Origin: Sphingobacteriales bacterium
Lineage (GTDB): Bacteria > Bacteroidota > Bacteroidia > Chitinophagales > Chitinophagaceae
DNA length: 64,000 bases
Reading direction: 5' to 3'
NCBI GenBank assembly: GCA_016192105.1
Contig: JACPUV010000008.1
Location: forward strand, 1 to 64,000
Shown piece by piece: positions 8,909 to 16,361 of this stretch. The notes under the pieces were generated by a model that saw only the letters and a program-made list of their open reading frames with translations, made no database searches and was not told the origin of the DNA. Position 1 is the first letter of the stretch. The number at the start of each line of letters is the position of its first letter. The translations under genes were made by a program, and so were the position numbers.

Positions 8909-8916
8909 TATATTTG
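8909..8916 (+). promoter_or_regulatory. -7 box TATATTTG of ribD
   Basis: Exact TAnnTTTG match whose last base is 10 nt before the ATG at 8927. It supports that ATG rather than any of the in-frame codons further upstream, because those would lie before the promoter. Confidence 0.55.
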
Positions 8917-8926
8917 CCGGATTAAG

Positions 8927-10021
8927 ATGACAGTGGATCAGCACGAAAAATACATGTATCGTTGTCTCGAACTGGCTCGTAAAGGGGCAGGTTATACTGC
9001 ACCGAATCCCATGGTCGGGGCTGTCCTGGTACAGGACGACCGCATTATCGGGGAGGGCTGGCACCAGCGATACGGGGAGGCACATGCGGAGGTGAATGCG
9101 ATAAACAGTGCTCAGCTCTCTTTGAGTGACCGGGCCACGGGTTTGACCGCCTTCGTCTCCCTCGAACCCTGTGCTCATCACGGCAAAACACCGCCCTGCG
9201 CAGACCTGCTCATCCGGACGGGAATACCGAAAGTGGTGATCGGCTGCCGTGACCCGTTTGAAGCGGTAAATGGGAAGGGCGTCGAAAAACTGCGGGCTGC
9301 CGGCGTAGAAGTCCTTGAAGGAGTGCTGGAACAAGAATGCAGGGAACTGAATAAACGCTTTTTCACTTTTCACGAAATGAAAAGACCTTATGTGATCCTG
9401 AAATGGGCACAGACTGCGGATGGATTTTTAGCAAACTCTCCATTCACTGAGGGGGGAATGACTGAAAATACCGCTATGAAAAGATTACGGATCAGCAATG
9501 AATACACAGACAGACTGGTTCATCGCTGGCGAAGTGAGGAAGCGGCTATATTGGTGGGCACGAATACGGCCTTGCAGGATGACCCGGCCCTGACGAACCG
9601 TTTATGGCCCGGGCTTTCGCCCGTCCGGCTGGTGGTGGATATGGACCTGCGCCTGCCTTCTTCGCTTCAATTATTCAATGGTGAACAAAAAACCTTTGTC
9701 TTTAATGCCGTAAAAGAGGAGACAAAACAAAACCTGGTTTATTACCGGCTGGAAAAAAATAAAAGCCTTATTTCGCAGCTCCTTCCTGCATTGCACCAAT
9801 TGAATATCCAGAGTGTACTGGTGGAAGGCGGGAGCCGCTTGCTGCAGTCTTTTATTGATACAGGCCTTTGGGATGAAGCCCGGGTGATCACGAATACAGC
9901 GATGAAGACGGGAACCGGATTGGCCGCACCGTTCTTAGAAAATGGGGCAATGAAGGAAACAACGAAACTAGCGCAGGATGAGATCCAAACCTGGCAGAAT
10001 GCCGGGCGTATAAAAAAATGA
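8927..10021 (+). CDS. ribD: bifunctional riboflavin deaminase/reductase RibD
   Basis: This 364-residue enzyme performs two successive steps of riboflavin synthesis: deamination of the pyrimidine and NADPH reduction of the ribosyl side chain. The N-terminal deaminase has the zinc motif HAEVNAI (H53, E55) and PCAHHGKTPPC near residues 81-91. The C-terminal reductase domain begins at about residue 150 (RPYVILKWAQTADG). The frame is open further upstream, but the ATG at 8927 fits the family length and lies just after the promoter. Other rib genes are not in the window. Confidence 0.93.
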   Translation: MTVDQHEKYMYRCLELARKGAGYTAPNPMVGAVLVQDDRIIGEGWHQRYGEAHAEVNAINSAQLSLSDRATGLTAFVSLEPCAHHGKTPPCADLLIRTGIPKVVIGCRDPFEAVNGKGVEKLRAAGVEVLEGVLEQECRELNKRFFTFHEMKRPYVILKWAQTADGFLANSPFTEGGMTENTAMKRLRISNEYTDRLVHRWRSEEAAILVGTNTALQDDPALTNRLWPGLSPVRLVVDMDLRLPSSLQLFNGEQKTFVFNAVKEETKQNLVYYRLEKNKSLISQLLPALHQLNIQSVLVEGGSRLLQSFIDTGLWDEARVITNTAMKTGTGLAAPFLENGAMKETTKLAQDEIQTWQNAGRIKK

Positions 10022-10078
10022 TGGATATGCGGCGATCACGTTTATCCAGCCTATTATTTACTGATTAAAAACCGGCAC

Positions 10079-10723
10079 GTGGCTGAACCAGCAGAAGAAT
10101 CCTTTTATTACAATACGATTGAAAAAACGGGCCAGGCCGAATTCAGGGACCGGGGCAGCCGCTTTATTGCGTATGCTTATCCGCTGAGCGATGTGGCCGA
10201 CTTTAAAGAAAAACTGGCGGCCCTGAAAAAGGAACACCCGAAAGCTGTACACCATTGTTTTGCCTACCGGCTGGGACTGGATGGAAACAGCTTCCGTGTC
10301 AGTGATGACGGGGAGCCTTCCGGTACGGCAGGTAAGCCCATACTGGGCCAGATCGACAGTCGTAAGCTCACGAATATCCTCATTGTGGTGGTCCGTTATT
10401 TCGGTGGTACATTGCTAGGTGTACCCGGACTGATCAATGCGTATAAATCATCCGCGGCCCTTGCCTTGCAGGTTACACCTGCCGTGGTAAAACCGATACA
10501 ACTCAATTACCATATCCAGTTTGACTATACCCAGATGAACGAAGTAATGCGGGTCGTCAAACATTTTGACTGTACCGTACTCCGGCAGGAAATGCAGCTT
10601 TTTTGCAGTATGGATGCCGGCATCCCGAAGAACCGGTTGAATGAAGTGTTGTTTCGCCTGAAGGAACTGAGAGGGGTGGAGCTAACTCCCCTGGATCAGG
10701 CCGTTTCAGGTGGACAGTCCTGA
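10079..10723 (+). CDS. YigZ/IMPACT family protein
   Basis: A 214-residue protein of the YigZ family: an N-terminal IMPACT domain (GSRFIAYAYPLSDV, HHCFAYRLG, DDGEPSGTAGKPILGQI, VVVRYFGGTLLG) and a C-terminal ferredoxin-like DUF1949 part. The molecular role in bacteria is not settled; the eukaryotic homologue regulates translation control kinases. The best start is GTG at 10079; no ATG is available in frame close by. It lies 57 bp after ribD and may be co-transcribed. Confidence 0.88.
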   Translation: MAEPAEESFYYNTIEKTGQAEFRDRGSRFIAYAYPLSDVADFKEKLAALKKEHPKAVHHCFAYRLGLDGNSFRVSDDGEPSGTAGKPILGQIDSRKLTNILIVVVRYFGGTLLGVPGLINAYKSSAALALQVTPAVVKPIQLNYHIQFDYTQMNEVMRVVKHFDCTVLRQEMQLFCSMDAGIPKNRLNEVLFRLKELRGVELTPLDQAVSGGQS

Positions 10724-10734
10724 TAGAGCATGTA

Positions 10735-11058
10735 CTAGCTATCGATGAATGCAATAATCAGCGCCAATAATATATAAAGAGCCGGACTCATTGAGATAAG
10801 TCCTGAGGCTATTCGTTCCCGGGTATTCATGTAGTCACGATTTCCGGTCAATAAGCCCGTCCCCCTGATAAACCCGAAGAAGGCAAGTCCCAATTGAATA
10901 AAAAAACGGAATGAACTTCCGTAACCATAGACAAAATGGTTTTTTCCTGAAAACCTGAAATAGTATTCAAGGTAGTGCTGGGCTACTGCCAGCAAAAAAA
11001 CAGCGAATGGGATGCTGGCAGAAACGATAAGATTTTTGCTTTTTTTCGAATGAATCAT
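10735..11058 (-). CDS. small membrane protein of unknown function
   Basis: A 107-residue protein with three hydrophobic segments: about residues 10-28 (LIVSASIPFAVFLLAVAQ), 45-65 (FRFFIQLGLAFFGFIRG) and 85-105 (ISMSPALYILLALIIAF). I do not recognise a family. It follows the hydroxyacyl-CoA dehydrogenase gene on the same strand with a 13-bp gap, so co-transcription is likely, but that says nothing clear about its job. Confidence 0.6.
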   Translation of the reverse strand: MIHSKKSKNLIVSASIPFAVFLLAVAQHYLEYYFRFSGKNHFVYGYGSSFRFFIQLGLAFFGFIRGTGLLTGNRDYMNTRERIASGLISMSPALYILLALIIAFIDS

Positions 11059-11071
11059 TCTGCGCCGGGCC

Positions 11072-11968
11072 TTATTTAAATTTCCCGCTCACCACCAGTT
11101 CCTTACTCCCTGCGGTGTACACATAAAAACCTTCCCCTGTTTTTATACCCAGTTTGCCTTCCTTCACCATATCTTCCAGGAGGGGGCAAGGTTTATACTT
11201 GGGATTGCCGAATCCTTCGTATAATACATTAATAATCGAAAGGCAAACATCCAGGCCAATCAGGTCGGCTAATTGCAGTGGTCCCATCGGGTGGGCCATG
11301 CCCAGTTTCATGATCGTATCAATTTCGGTTACACCGGCCACGCCTTCCTGCAGACTGTAAATGGCTTCATTGATCATGGGCATCAGGATGCGGTTGGCAA
11401 TAAAGCCCGGGAAATCATTCACCACGCAGGGGACCTTGCCCAGGACTTTACTCAGGGATACAATAGTATCCGTTACTTCCTTTGTGGTGGCAGGGTTGGT
11501 AATGATCTCGACCAGTTTCATGACCGGGACAGGATTCATGAAATGCATTCCAATCACCCGTTGCGGTCTTTTCGTGACAGCAGCTATTCGGGTAATGGAA
11601 ATGGAGGAGGTATTGCTGGCAAGGATGCAATCCGCCGGCGCCGCCGCATCTGCCTGTTGAAAGATCTTCAGTTTCAAGTCTGTGTTTTCCGTGGCCGCTT
11701 CCACTACCAGCCCGGCCGTTTTTACTCCTTCGGCGATAGAAGTGGAAGTGGTAATATGCTTCAGGGTTTCCTCTTTCTTTTCTTTACTGATCACTTCTTT
11801 GGTAACCATGCGGTCGAGGTTCCTGCCAATCGTGGCAATGGCTTTATCCAGTTGCTCCTGTGATATGTCGATCAGGGTCACCCGGAATCCATATTGTGCA
11901 AATACATGGGCGATACCGTTACCCATGGTACCGGCGCCGATAACGGAAATGTCCCCCTGGAAGCTCAT
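11072..11968 (-). CDS. 3-hydroxyacyl-CoA (3-hydroxybutyryl-CoA) dehydrogenase
   Basis: A 298-residue NAD-dependent enzyme that interconverts 3-hydroxyacyl-CoA and 3-ketoacyl-CoA. The Rossmann motif GAGTMGNGIAHVFAQYG is at about residue 9, the catalytic region ASNTSSISITRIA near 118 and GMHFMNPVPVMKLVEII near 138, with the C-terminal helical domain after 185. The frame is open for 12 more codons to an ATG at 12004, but MSFQGDISVIG fits the family start. This is the short stand-alone form without a hydratase domain; butanoate or fatty-acid metabolism is inferred. Confidence 0.92.
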   Translation of the reverse strand: MSFQGDISVIGAGTMGNGIAHVFAQYGFRVTLIDISQEQLDKAIATIGRNLDRMVTKEVISKEKKEETLKHITTSTSIAEGVKTAGLVVEAATENTDLKLKIFQQADAAAPADCILASNTSSISITRIAAVTKRPQRVIGMHFMNPVPVMKLVEIITNPATTKEVTDTIVSLSKVLGKVPCVVNDFPGFIANRILMPMINEAIYSLQEGVAGVTEIDTIMKLGMAHPMGPLQLADLIGLDVCLSIINVLYEGFGNPKYKPCPLLEDMVKEGKLGIKTGEGFYVYTAGSKELVVSGKFK

Positions 11969-12046
11969 AAAAATTGAAATTTTCCTTTGCCCCGGATGGA
12001 GCATTGGGCACTCCGCCGGGCTGATTTCTTAATTATATATACAGCG

Positions 12047-12054
12047 CAAAAATA
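12047..12054 (-). promoter_or_regulatory. -7 box TATTTTTG upstream of the hydroxyacyl-CoA dehydrogenase gene
   Basis: Exact TAnnTTTG match on the minus strand, 42 nt before the alternative ATG at 12004 and 78 nt before the preferred ATG at 11968. Confidence 0.45.
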
Positions 12055-12074
12055 GGGATAAGAAGTAAATTCCG

Positions 12075-12149
12075 AACAGTTGTTAGCCGGACATGGGCCA
12101 TATATCCGGGTTGCGAACCGCCCTATACAAACAAGGAACGGCAACTGTT
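12075..12149. other. inverted repeats in the spacer upstream of the dehydrogenase promoter
   Basis: AACAGTTG (12075-12082) is repeated inverted as CAACTGTT (12142-12149). Between them lie two more small dyads, CCGGA..TCCGG (about 12087-12109) and GGTTGCGAACC (about 12109-12119). No gene fits here. It could be an operator region or a small folded RNA; no promoter or terminator for an RNA is evident. Confidence 0.35.
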
Positions 12150-12234
12150 ACCCGTACTAAGGCTACTGGAAAAAATACGAACCGGTTTGATTAAGTAAGA
12201 AAAGGCAACCAAAATTTCCGCGTGGGGCAGGGCC

Positions 12235-12876
12235 TTAGTTTTTATTCTTAAAATCCCCCCGTTTCCAGGCCTGTATAAAATCGGCCCATGCAGCAGGATT
12301 GAAAATATTTTGCGGCGGGGTTTGTCCCTGGTAGGTGGCGCGGGTGGCTACCCGGTTCAGTTGTATGCGGGTGGCTTCTCCGCCATCCCCGGGGGTGGTG
12401 CGCATCAGGATCCTTCGTTTGGCGGCACTGGTGTTTTTCCGGGCGATCTCGTATTCATCATCAGGCACCTCATTCTTTACAAAATCACGGGCAAATTGTT
12501 CCGCTGTGGGCCTTGGTTTTAAAATAGTGGCAGGCAGGTACACGGTATCGGCCACCATCAGCTGCACCACGCTGTACTGGTTGCCCTCAAGTGTTTTGGG
12601 AATTTTTACCGACTTGGATTTATAAGATACGTGGGTGAATTCCACTTCATCGCCTTTGAGTACTACAATAGAAAAAACACCCTGGTTATTGGAAATGGTC
12701 CCCCGGTTCTGCCCTTTGACCATGACACTGACTGCGGGGATACCCACAAGACTGTCAGCCGTCATGATGATACCGAACAGCTGCACTACAGAGTCACGGG
12801 AGGTTTCGAACTGGGCACTGCTTTTTTCGGGTAACAAAAACAGCAGTAAACCCGTATAGAGTATAATTTTCTTCAC
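12235..12876 (-). CDS. secreted protein with carboxypeptidase-regulatory-like domain
   Basis: This 213-residue protein starts with a signal peptide (KIILYTGLLLFLLPEKSSAQ) followed by a CarboxypepD_reg-like domain at about 30-110 (GIIMTADSLVGIPAVSVMV, GTISNNQGVFSI, VEFTHVSYKSK). Such domains sit at the N terminus of TonB-dependent receptors, but here no plug or barrel follows; the C-terminal 100 residues are charged and unfamiliar. The start is GTG, 5 nt after a -7 box. Function unknown, probably at the outer membrane or in the periplasm. Confidence 0.7.
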   Translation of the reverse strand: MKKIILYTGLLLFLLPEKSSAQFETSRDSVVQLFGIIMTADSLVGIPAVSVMVKGQNRGTISNNQGVFSIVVLKGDEVEFTHVSYKSKSVKIPKTLEGNQYSVVQLMVADTVYLPATILKPRPTAEQFARDFVKNEVPDDEYEIARKNTSAAKRRILMRTTPGDGGEATRIQLNRVATRATYQGQTPPQNIFNPAAWADFIQAWKRGDFKNKN

Positions 12877-12881
12877 TGTGC

Positions 12882-12889
12882 CAAAAATA
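12882..12889 (-). promoter_or_regulatory. -7 box TATTTTTG, 5 nt before a GTG start
   Basis: Exact TAnnTTTG match on the minus strand in front of the secreted protein gene at 12235-12876. The 5-nt gap to GTG predicts a leaderless or nearly leaderless transcript. Confidence 0.55.
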
Positions 12890-12934
12890 AAGACAAGTTG
12901 CTGATTTCGTAAAACAAATTGCCCCCCGTATGTT

Positions 12935-12942
12935 TAACTTTG
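12935..12942 (+). promoter_or_regulatory. -7 box TAACTTTG of the Mrp gene
   Basis: Exact TAnnTTTG match 34 nt upstream of the ATG at 12977, leaving a conventional A/T-rich leader. Confidence 0.5.
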
Positions 12943-12976
12943 CCCGTCTTATTCACTTTTAACAAATACTTGGAAA

Positions 12977-14068
12977 ATGACGAAAGAAAAAGTACTGGAA
13001 GCACTCAGCAACGTACAGGAACCAGACCTGGGCAAGGACCTGGTGACCCTTAACATGGTAAAGGATATTGAAATTGAGGGTAACCAGGTCTCTTTTACCG
13101 TGGTGCTGACCACCCCGGCCTGCCCCTTGAAGGAAATGATAAAAAATGCCTGTATCAATGCTGTCAGACTCCTGGTGAATAAGGAAGCGCAGGTGCAGGT
13201 GAATTTTACGTCCAATACCACGACCAAGCGGGTGGACGAGGGGGCGGTGTTGCCGAAAGTGAAAAATATTATTGCGGTGGTAAGCGGAAAGGGGGGCGTG
13301 GGCAAATCCACCGTGGCGGCCAACCTGGCCCTGGCCTTGTCACAGGGCGGAGCCAAAGTGGGATTGATGGACGCCGATATCTATGGTCCCAGTGTACCTA
13401 TTATGTTCGGCGTAAGAGGGGAACGGCCCATGATGATGGAAATAGAAGGGAAGGGGATGATCATTCCCCTGGAACGGTTTGGTATCAAATTAATGAGTAT
13501 CGGTTTACTGGTGGATGAGAAAAATGCGGTGGTATGGAGGGGCCCAATGGCCAGCAGTGCGATACGGCAATTTGTGACCGATGTGTACTGGGACGAGCTG
13601 GATTACCTGGTGGTGGACATGCCCCCGGGCACCGGTGATATCCACCTGACCCTGATGCAAACGGTTCCGGTTACCGGTGCCGTGATCGTGACCACTCCGC
13701 AGGATGTGGCCCTGGCTGATGCCAAGAAAGGGATCGCTATGTTCGGGCAGGCACAGATGAATGTGCCCATTATCGGGCTCGTGGAAAACATGAGTTATTT
13801 TGTACCGGCCGAATTGCCGGATAATAAATACTATATTTTTGGAAAGGAAGGCGGCAAACGGCTGGCTGATGAATATGACCTTCCCTTCCTCGGACAAATT
13901 CCGCTGGTGCAGGGCATCCGGGAAGGCGGCGACCAGGGTGTGCCCATCATGGTGAGTGATGATGCGGTGACTAAGAAAGCCTTTGAAGGATTCGCATCCT
14001 ACGTGGTGCGGAGTATCGCGATGCGGAATGCGAATATGCCGGGGGAGAAGATTGCGGAAAAGGTATAA
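12977..14068 (+). CDS. Mrp/ApbC-type iron-sulfur cluster carrier P-loop ATPase
   Basis: A 363-residue protein with an N-terminal MIP18/DUF59 domain (about 1-85, TTPACPLKEMI) and a Mrp-type ATPase domain with the deviant Walker A VVSGKGGVGKSTVAANLA near residue 97, DADIYGPSVP near 133 and VVDMPPGTGDIHLTL near 213. The family loads or transfers Fe-S clusters. The CxxC pair that binds the cluster in E. coli ApbC is absent: the matching stretch reads ENMSYFVPAELPDNKYYIFG with no cysteine. A heptamer array begins 5 bp after the stop. Confidence 0.92.
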   Translation: MTKEKVLEALSNVQEPDLGKDLVTLNMVKDIEIEGNQVSFTVVLTTPACPLKEMIKNACINAVRLLVNKEAQVQVNFTSNTTTKRVDEGAVLPKVKNIIAVVSGKGGVGKSTVAANLALALSQGGAKVGLMDADIYGPSVPIMFGVRGERPMMMEIEGKGMIIPLERFGIKLMSIGLLVDEKNAVVWRGPMASSAIRQFVTDVYWDELDYLVVDMPPGTGDIHLTLMQTVPVTGAVIVTTPQDVALADAKKGIAMFGQAQMNVPIIGLVENMSYFVPAELPDNKYYIFGKEGGKRLADEYDLPFLGQIPLVQGIREGGDQGVPIMVSDDAVTKKAFEGFASYVVRSIAMRNANMPGEKIAEKV

Positions 14069-14072
14069 CCCG

Positions 14073-14107
14073 CATGGAGTTGGAGGTTGGAGGTTGGATG
14101 TTGGAGG
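14073..14107. repeat. heptamer array (TTGGAGG type), left end of cassette
   Basis: Five 7-bp units: CATGGAG, TTGGAGG, TTGGAGG, TTGGATG, TTGGAGG. The same words occur inverted at 14740-14773 on the far side of the four-helix-bundle gene. Confidence 0.8.
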
Positions 14108-14267
14108 TTTCGTGTTATGGGGCGATTTACTAAAGTTTGAAACTGTCAGCGTATTGAAAATTTCCACATCCGGAGACGGTACCTGTTTGTAGTTGAATTT
14201 TACAGGATATTTGGGCTGATTTATATTTCGAATAGATCAGTTTTTTTTATCCTGAAAATTCAATTTT

Positions 14268-14664
14268 ATGGCAACCATCACCCGGTTCGAAGATCTTGAA
14301 ATTTGGAAGCTGGCCAGGGAGCAGGCGAAAGAAATATTTGAATTGACCAGGACAGACGACTTTGCAAAAGACTTTAATTTGAGAAACCAGATCAGGGCTT
14401 CATCCGGTTCTGTTATGGACAATATTGCTGAAGGGTTTGAGCGGTTTACCAATAAAGAGTTTTCACAATTCCTGGTTATCTCCAAAGGCTCTAACGGAGA
14501 AGTACGTTCCCAACTTTACCGTGCTTTTGACCGTAGCTATATTAACATAGAAACGCTGGAAAAGCGATTGACTTTTTCTGAGTTAATTGGGAAAAAAGAT
14601 CAAGGCCTTTCTTGGTTACCTGACTTCTTCTGCTTATAAGAAAAAGCCACGGAAGGGAAATTGA
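14268..14664 (+). pseudogene. four-helix-bundle (S23/IVP-like) protein gene with a frameshift
   Basis: The frame from ATG 14268 gives a 123-residue product starting with the family hallmark ([18 protein letters not shown], then [22 protein letters not shown] and [20 protein letters not shown]). After SELIGKK it runs into an untypical tail ([13 protein letters not shown]). Skipping one A in the A6 tract at 14592-14597 restores the usual ending ([13 protein letters not shown]...), with a stop at 14662-14664. This is either a recent +1 mutation, a slippery phase-variable site, or a sequencing error. The family forms pentameric helical bundles of unknown role. It is an orphan gene between inverted repeat arrays. 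Confidence 0.75.
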
Positions 14665-14739
14665 CACAAGAAAGTGAAATTAGCTGTTTCAGAATTTGGA
14701 TTGTGCCTGAGTAATGAAGAAATTGCTAAAAAGGGTTAA

Positions 14740-14773
14740 CTTCCAACTTGGCAGCAGGCAGGCCTCCAACTTC
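14740..14773. repeat. inverted short repeats, right end of four-helix-bundle cassette
   Basis: CTTCCAACTT (14740-14749) and CCTCCAACTT (14763-14772) are the inverted form of the TTGGAGG units at 14073-14107. They lie 75 bp after the restored stop of the four-helix-bundle gene and just before the PaiB-like gene. Confidence 0.6.
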
Positions 14774-14787
14774 AAACCCCGAATAGA

Positions 14788-15426
14788 ATGTATAATTACC
14801 CTCATTACAAGGAAAACGACCGGGAAAAGCTGCTGGCTTTTATGCATCAATATCCCTTCATTACCCTGATTGGGGCAGATGCGGGGGGCCGCGTAGAGGC
14901 AACACAGGTTCCGGTACTGATAGAAGAAAAGGAGGGCAAAATTTTTATCACCGGTCATATTGCCCGGAAATCTTCCCATCACAAAGCGCTTTCAGAAAAT
15001 CCGCAGGCCCTGCTGATCTTTACCGGTCCGCATGCCTACGTCAGCGGGAGCTGGTACACCGGTAGCCCGCAGCAGGCTTCTACCTGGAACTATATATCCG
15101 TGCATGCAAGAGGAACCATCCGGTGGACCGAAGAGGTAGAAATGACCGGGATCCTGAAAAAATTGTCCCTGCATTTTGAACAGGGCAATACAGCTTCTCC
15201 CACCATCTATGATAACCTGCCGGCAGCATACCTGGAGAAACTGGTCAAAGCGATCATTGGGTTTGAAGTGGAAGTGACTGAACTGGACAATGTACTCAAG
15301 CTGAGCCAGAACCGGGATGAAAAAAGTTATGATACTATTGTCAGTGAACTGAAAAAACAGGAAGGAGATGCCCGCCTGATCGGGGACCTGATGGAAAGCC
15401 GGAAAACGAAAGTATTCCCCTCATGA
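14788..15426 (+). CDS. FMN-binding PaiB-family protein
   Basis: A 212-residue protein of the PaiB/FMN-binding split-barrel family, known in Bacillus as a negative regulator of sporulation and protease genes. Family features: MYNYPHYKENDR at the start, FITLIGADAGGR near 25, HIARKSSHHKAL near 57 and GPHAYVSGSWYTG near 80, followed by a C-terminal helical part (EKLVKAIIGFEVEVTEL). It may bind FMN. The stop overlaps the next start (ATGA), so it is coupled to the GDPD gene; a regulatory link is not evident. Confidence 0.85.
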   Translation: MYNYPHYKENDREKLLAFMHQYPFITLIGADAGGRVEATQVPVLIEEKEGKIFITGHIARKSSHHKALSENPQALLIFTGPHAYVSGSWYTGSPQQASTWNYISVHARGTIRWTEEVEMTGILKKLSLHFEQGNTASPTIYDNLPAAYLEKLVKAIIGFEVEVTELDNVLKLSQNRDEKSYDTIVSELKKQEGDARLIGDLMESRKTKVFPS

Positions 15427-16346
15427 TAAAATATTTGATCCCGGTACTGCTGGTCATGGTGCTATCCTGTTCCGGCAGTAAGAAAACACAAAAAGCAGGT
15501 ATGGAAACAGCCAGGCCTCCCTATACCGAAGGGGTATTCGATAAGCAGGGCCACCGGGGCTGCCGGGGCCTGATGCCGGAAAATACCATCCCCGCCATGA
15601 TCCATGCGCTGGGTATGGGCGTTACCACACTGGAGATGGATGTGGTGTTTACCAAGGATAAAAAAATGATCTTATCGCATGAACCGTTCTTTAATCATGA
15701 GATCAGCACAAAACCGGATGGCAGCCCGGTTATGGCAAAAGAAGAACGCAGCCTGAATATTTACCAGATGAACTATGCCGAAGTGCAGCGCTATGATGTG
15801 GGCCTGAAACCACATCCCCGCTTCCCCCGGCAGGAGAAGATGAAAGCGGTTAAGCCGCTGCTCGCTGATGTATTTGAAGCGGTGAAACAGTATATGATGA
15901 TGGCCAGGAGGCCTTTCCCTTATTACAATATCGAAACAAAGACCCAGCCGCTTACCGATACCATTTATCATCCGGGTCCGGCGGAGTTTGTGGACTCACT
16001 GATGGCTTTGATCAGGGAAAAACAATTGGAGGACCATGTAATCATCCAGTCCTTCGATTTCAGAACCCTGCAATACCTGCACCTTCATTATCCTTCCGTT
16101 AAGACAGCCATGCTGATCGAAGACTATGATAAGCGTACCCTGGAGGAGCAACTGAAGGCGCTTGCCTTTACTCCCAGCATCTATAGCCCGGGCTATCAGC
16201 TGGTCAATGAGTCCCTGCTGAAAAAATGCCATGACCTGAATATGAAAGTCATTCCCTGGACGGTAAATGAGAAAGCAACGATTGATGCGTTGAAGAAAAT
16301 AGGGGTGGACGGGATCATTACGGATTATCCGGACCTGTTCAATTAA
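15423..16346 (+). CDS. glycerophosphodiester phosphodiesterase, lipoprotein
   Basis: A 307-residue enzyme that hydrolyses glycerophosphodiesters to an alcohol and glycerol-3-phosphate. It has a lipobox (MVLSCSGS, Cys at about 16), the GDPD signature GHRGCRGLMPENTIPA near residue 41, the metal-binding LEMDVVFTKDKKMILSHEP near 70 and a C-terminal TIM-barrel end (KVIPWTVNEK, GVDGIITDYPDL). It is therefore probably anchored in the envelope and cleaves exogenous or membrane-derived substrates. It overlaps the PaiB-like gene by 4 bp. Confidence 0.92.
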   Translation: MIKYLIPVLLVMVLSCSGSKKTQKAGMETARPPYTEGVFDKQGHRGCRGLMPENTIPAMIHALGMGVTTLEMDVVFTKDKKMILSHEPFFNHEISTKPDGSPVMAKEERSLNIYQMNYAEVQRYDVGLKPHPRFPRQEKMKAVKPLLADVFEAVKQYMMMARRPFPYYNIETKTQPLTDTIYHPGPAEFVDSLMALIREKQLEDHVIIQSFDFRTLQYLHLHYPSVKTAMLIEDYDKRTLEEQLKALAFTPSIYSPGYQLVNESLLKKCHDLNMKVIPWTVNEKATIDALKKIGVDGIITDYPDLFN

Positions 16347-16361
16347 ATTGTATTTTGCCGT

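Noticed and set aside
14268..14664. Diversity-generating retroelement accessory (Avd-like) protein
   Set aside because: Avd proteins share the four-helix-bundle fold, but there is no reverse transcriptase or template/variable repeat pair nearby.
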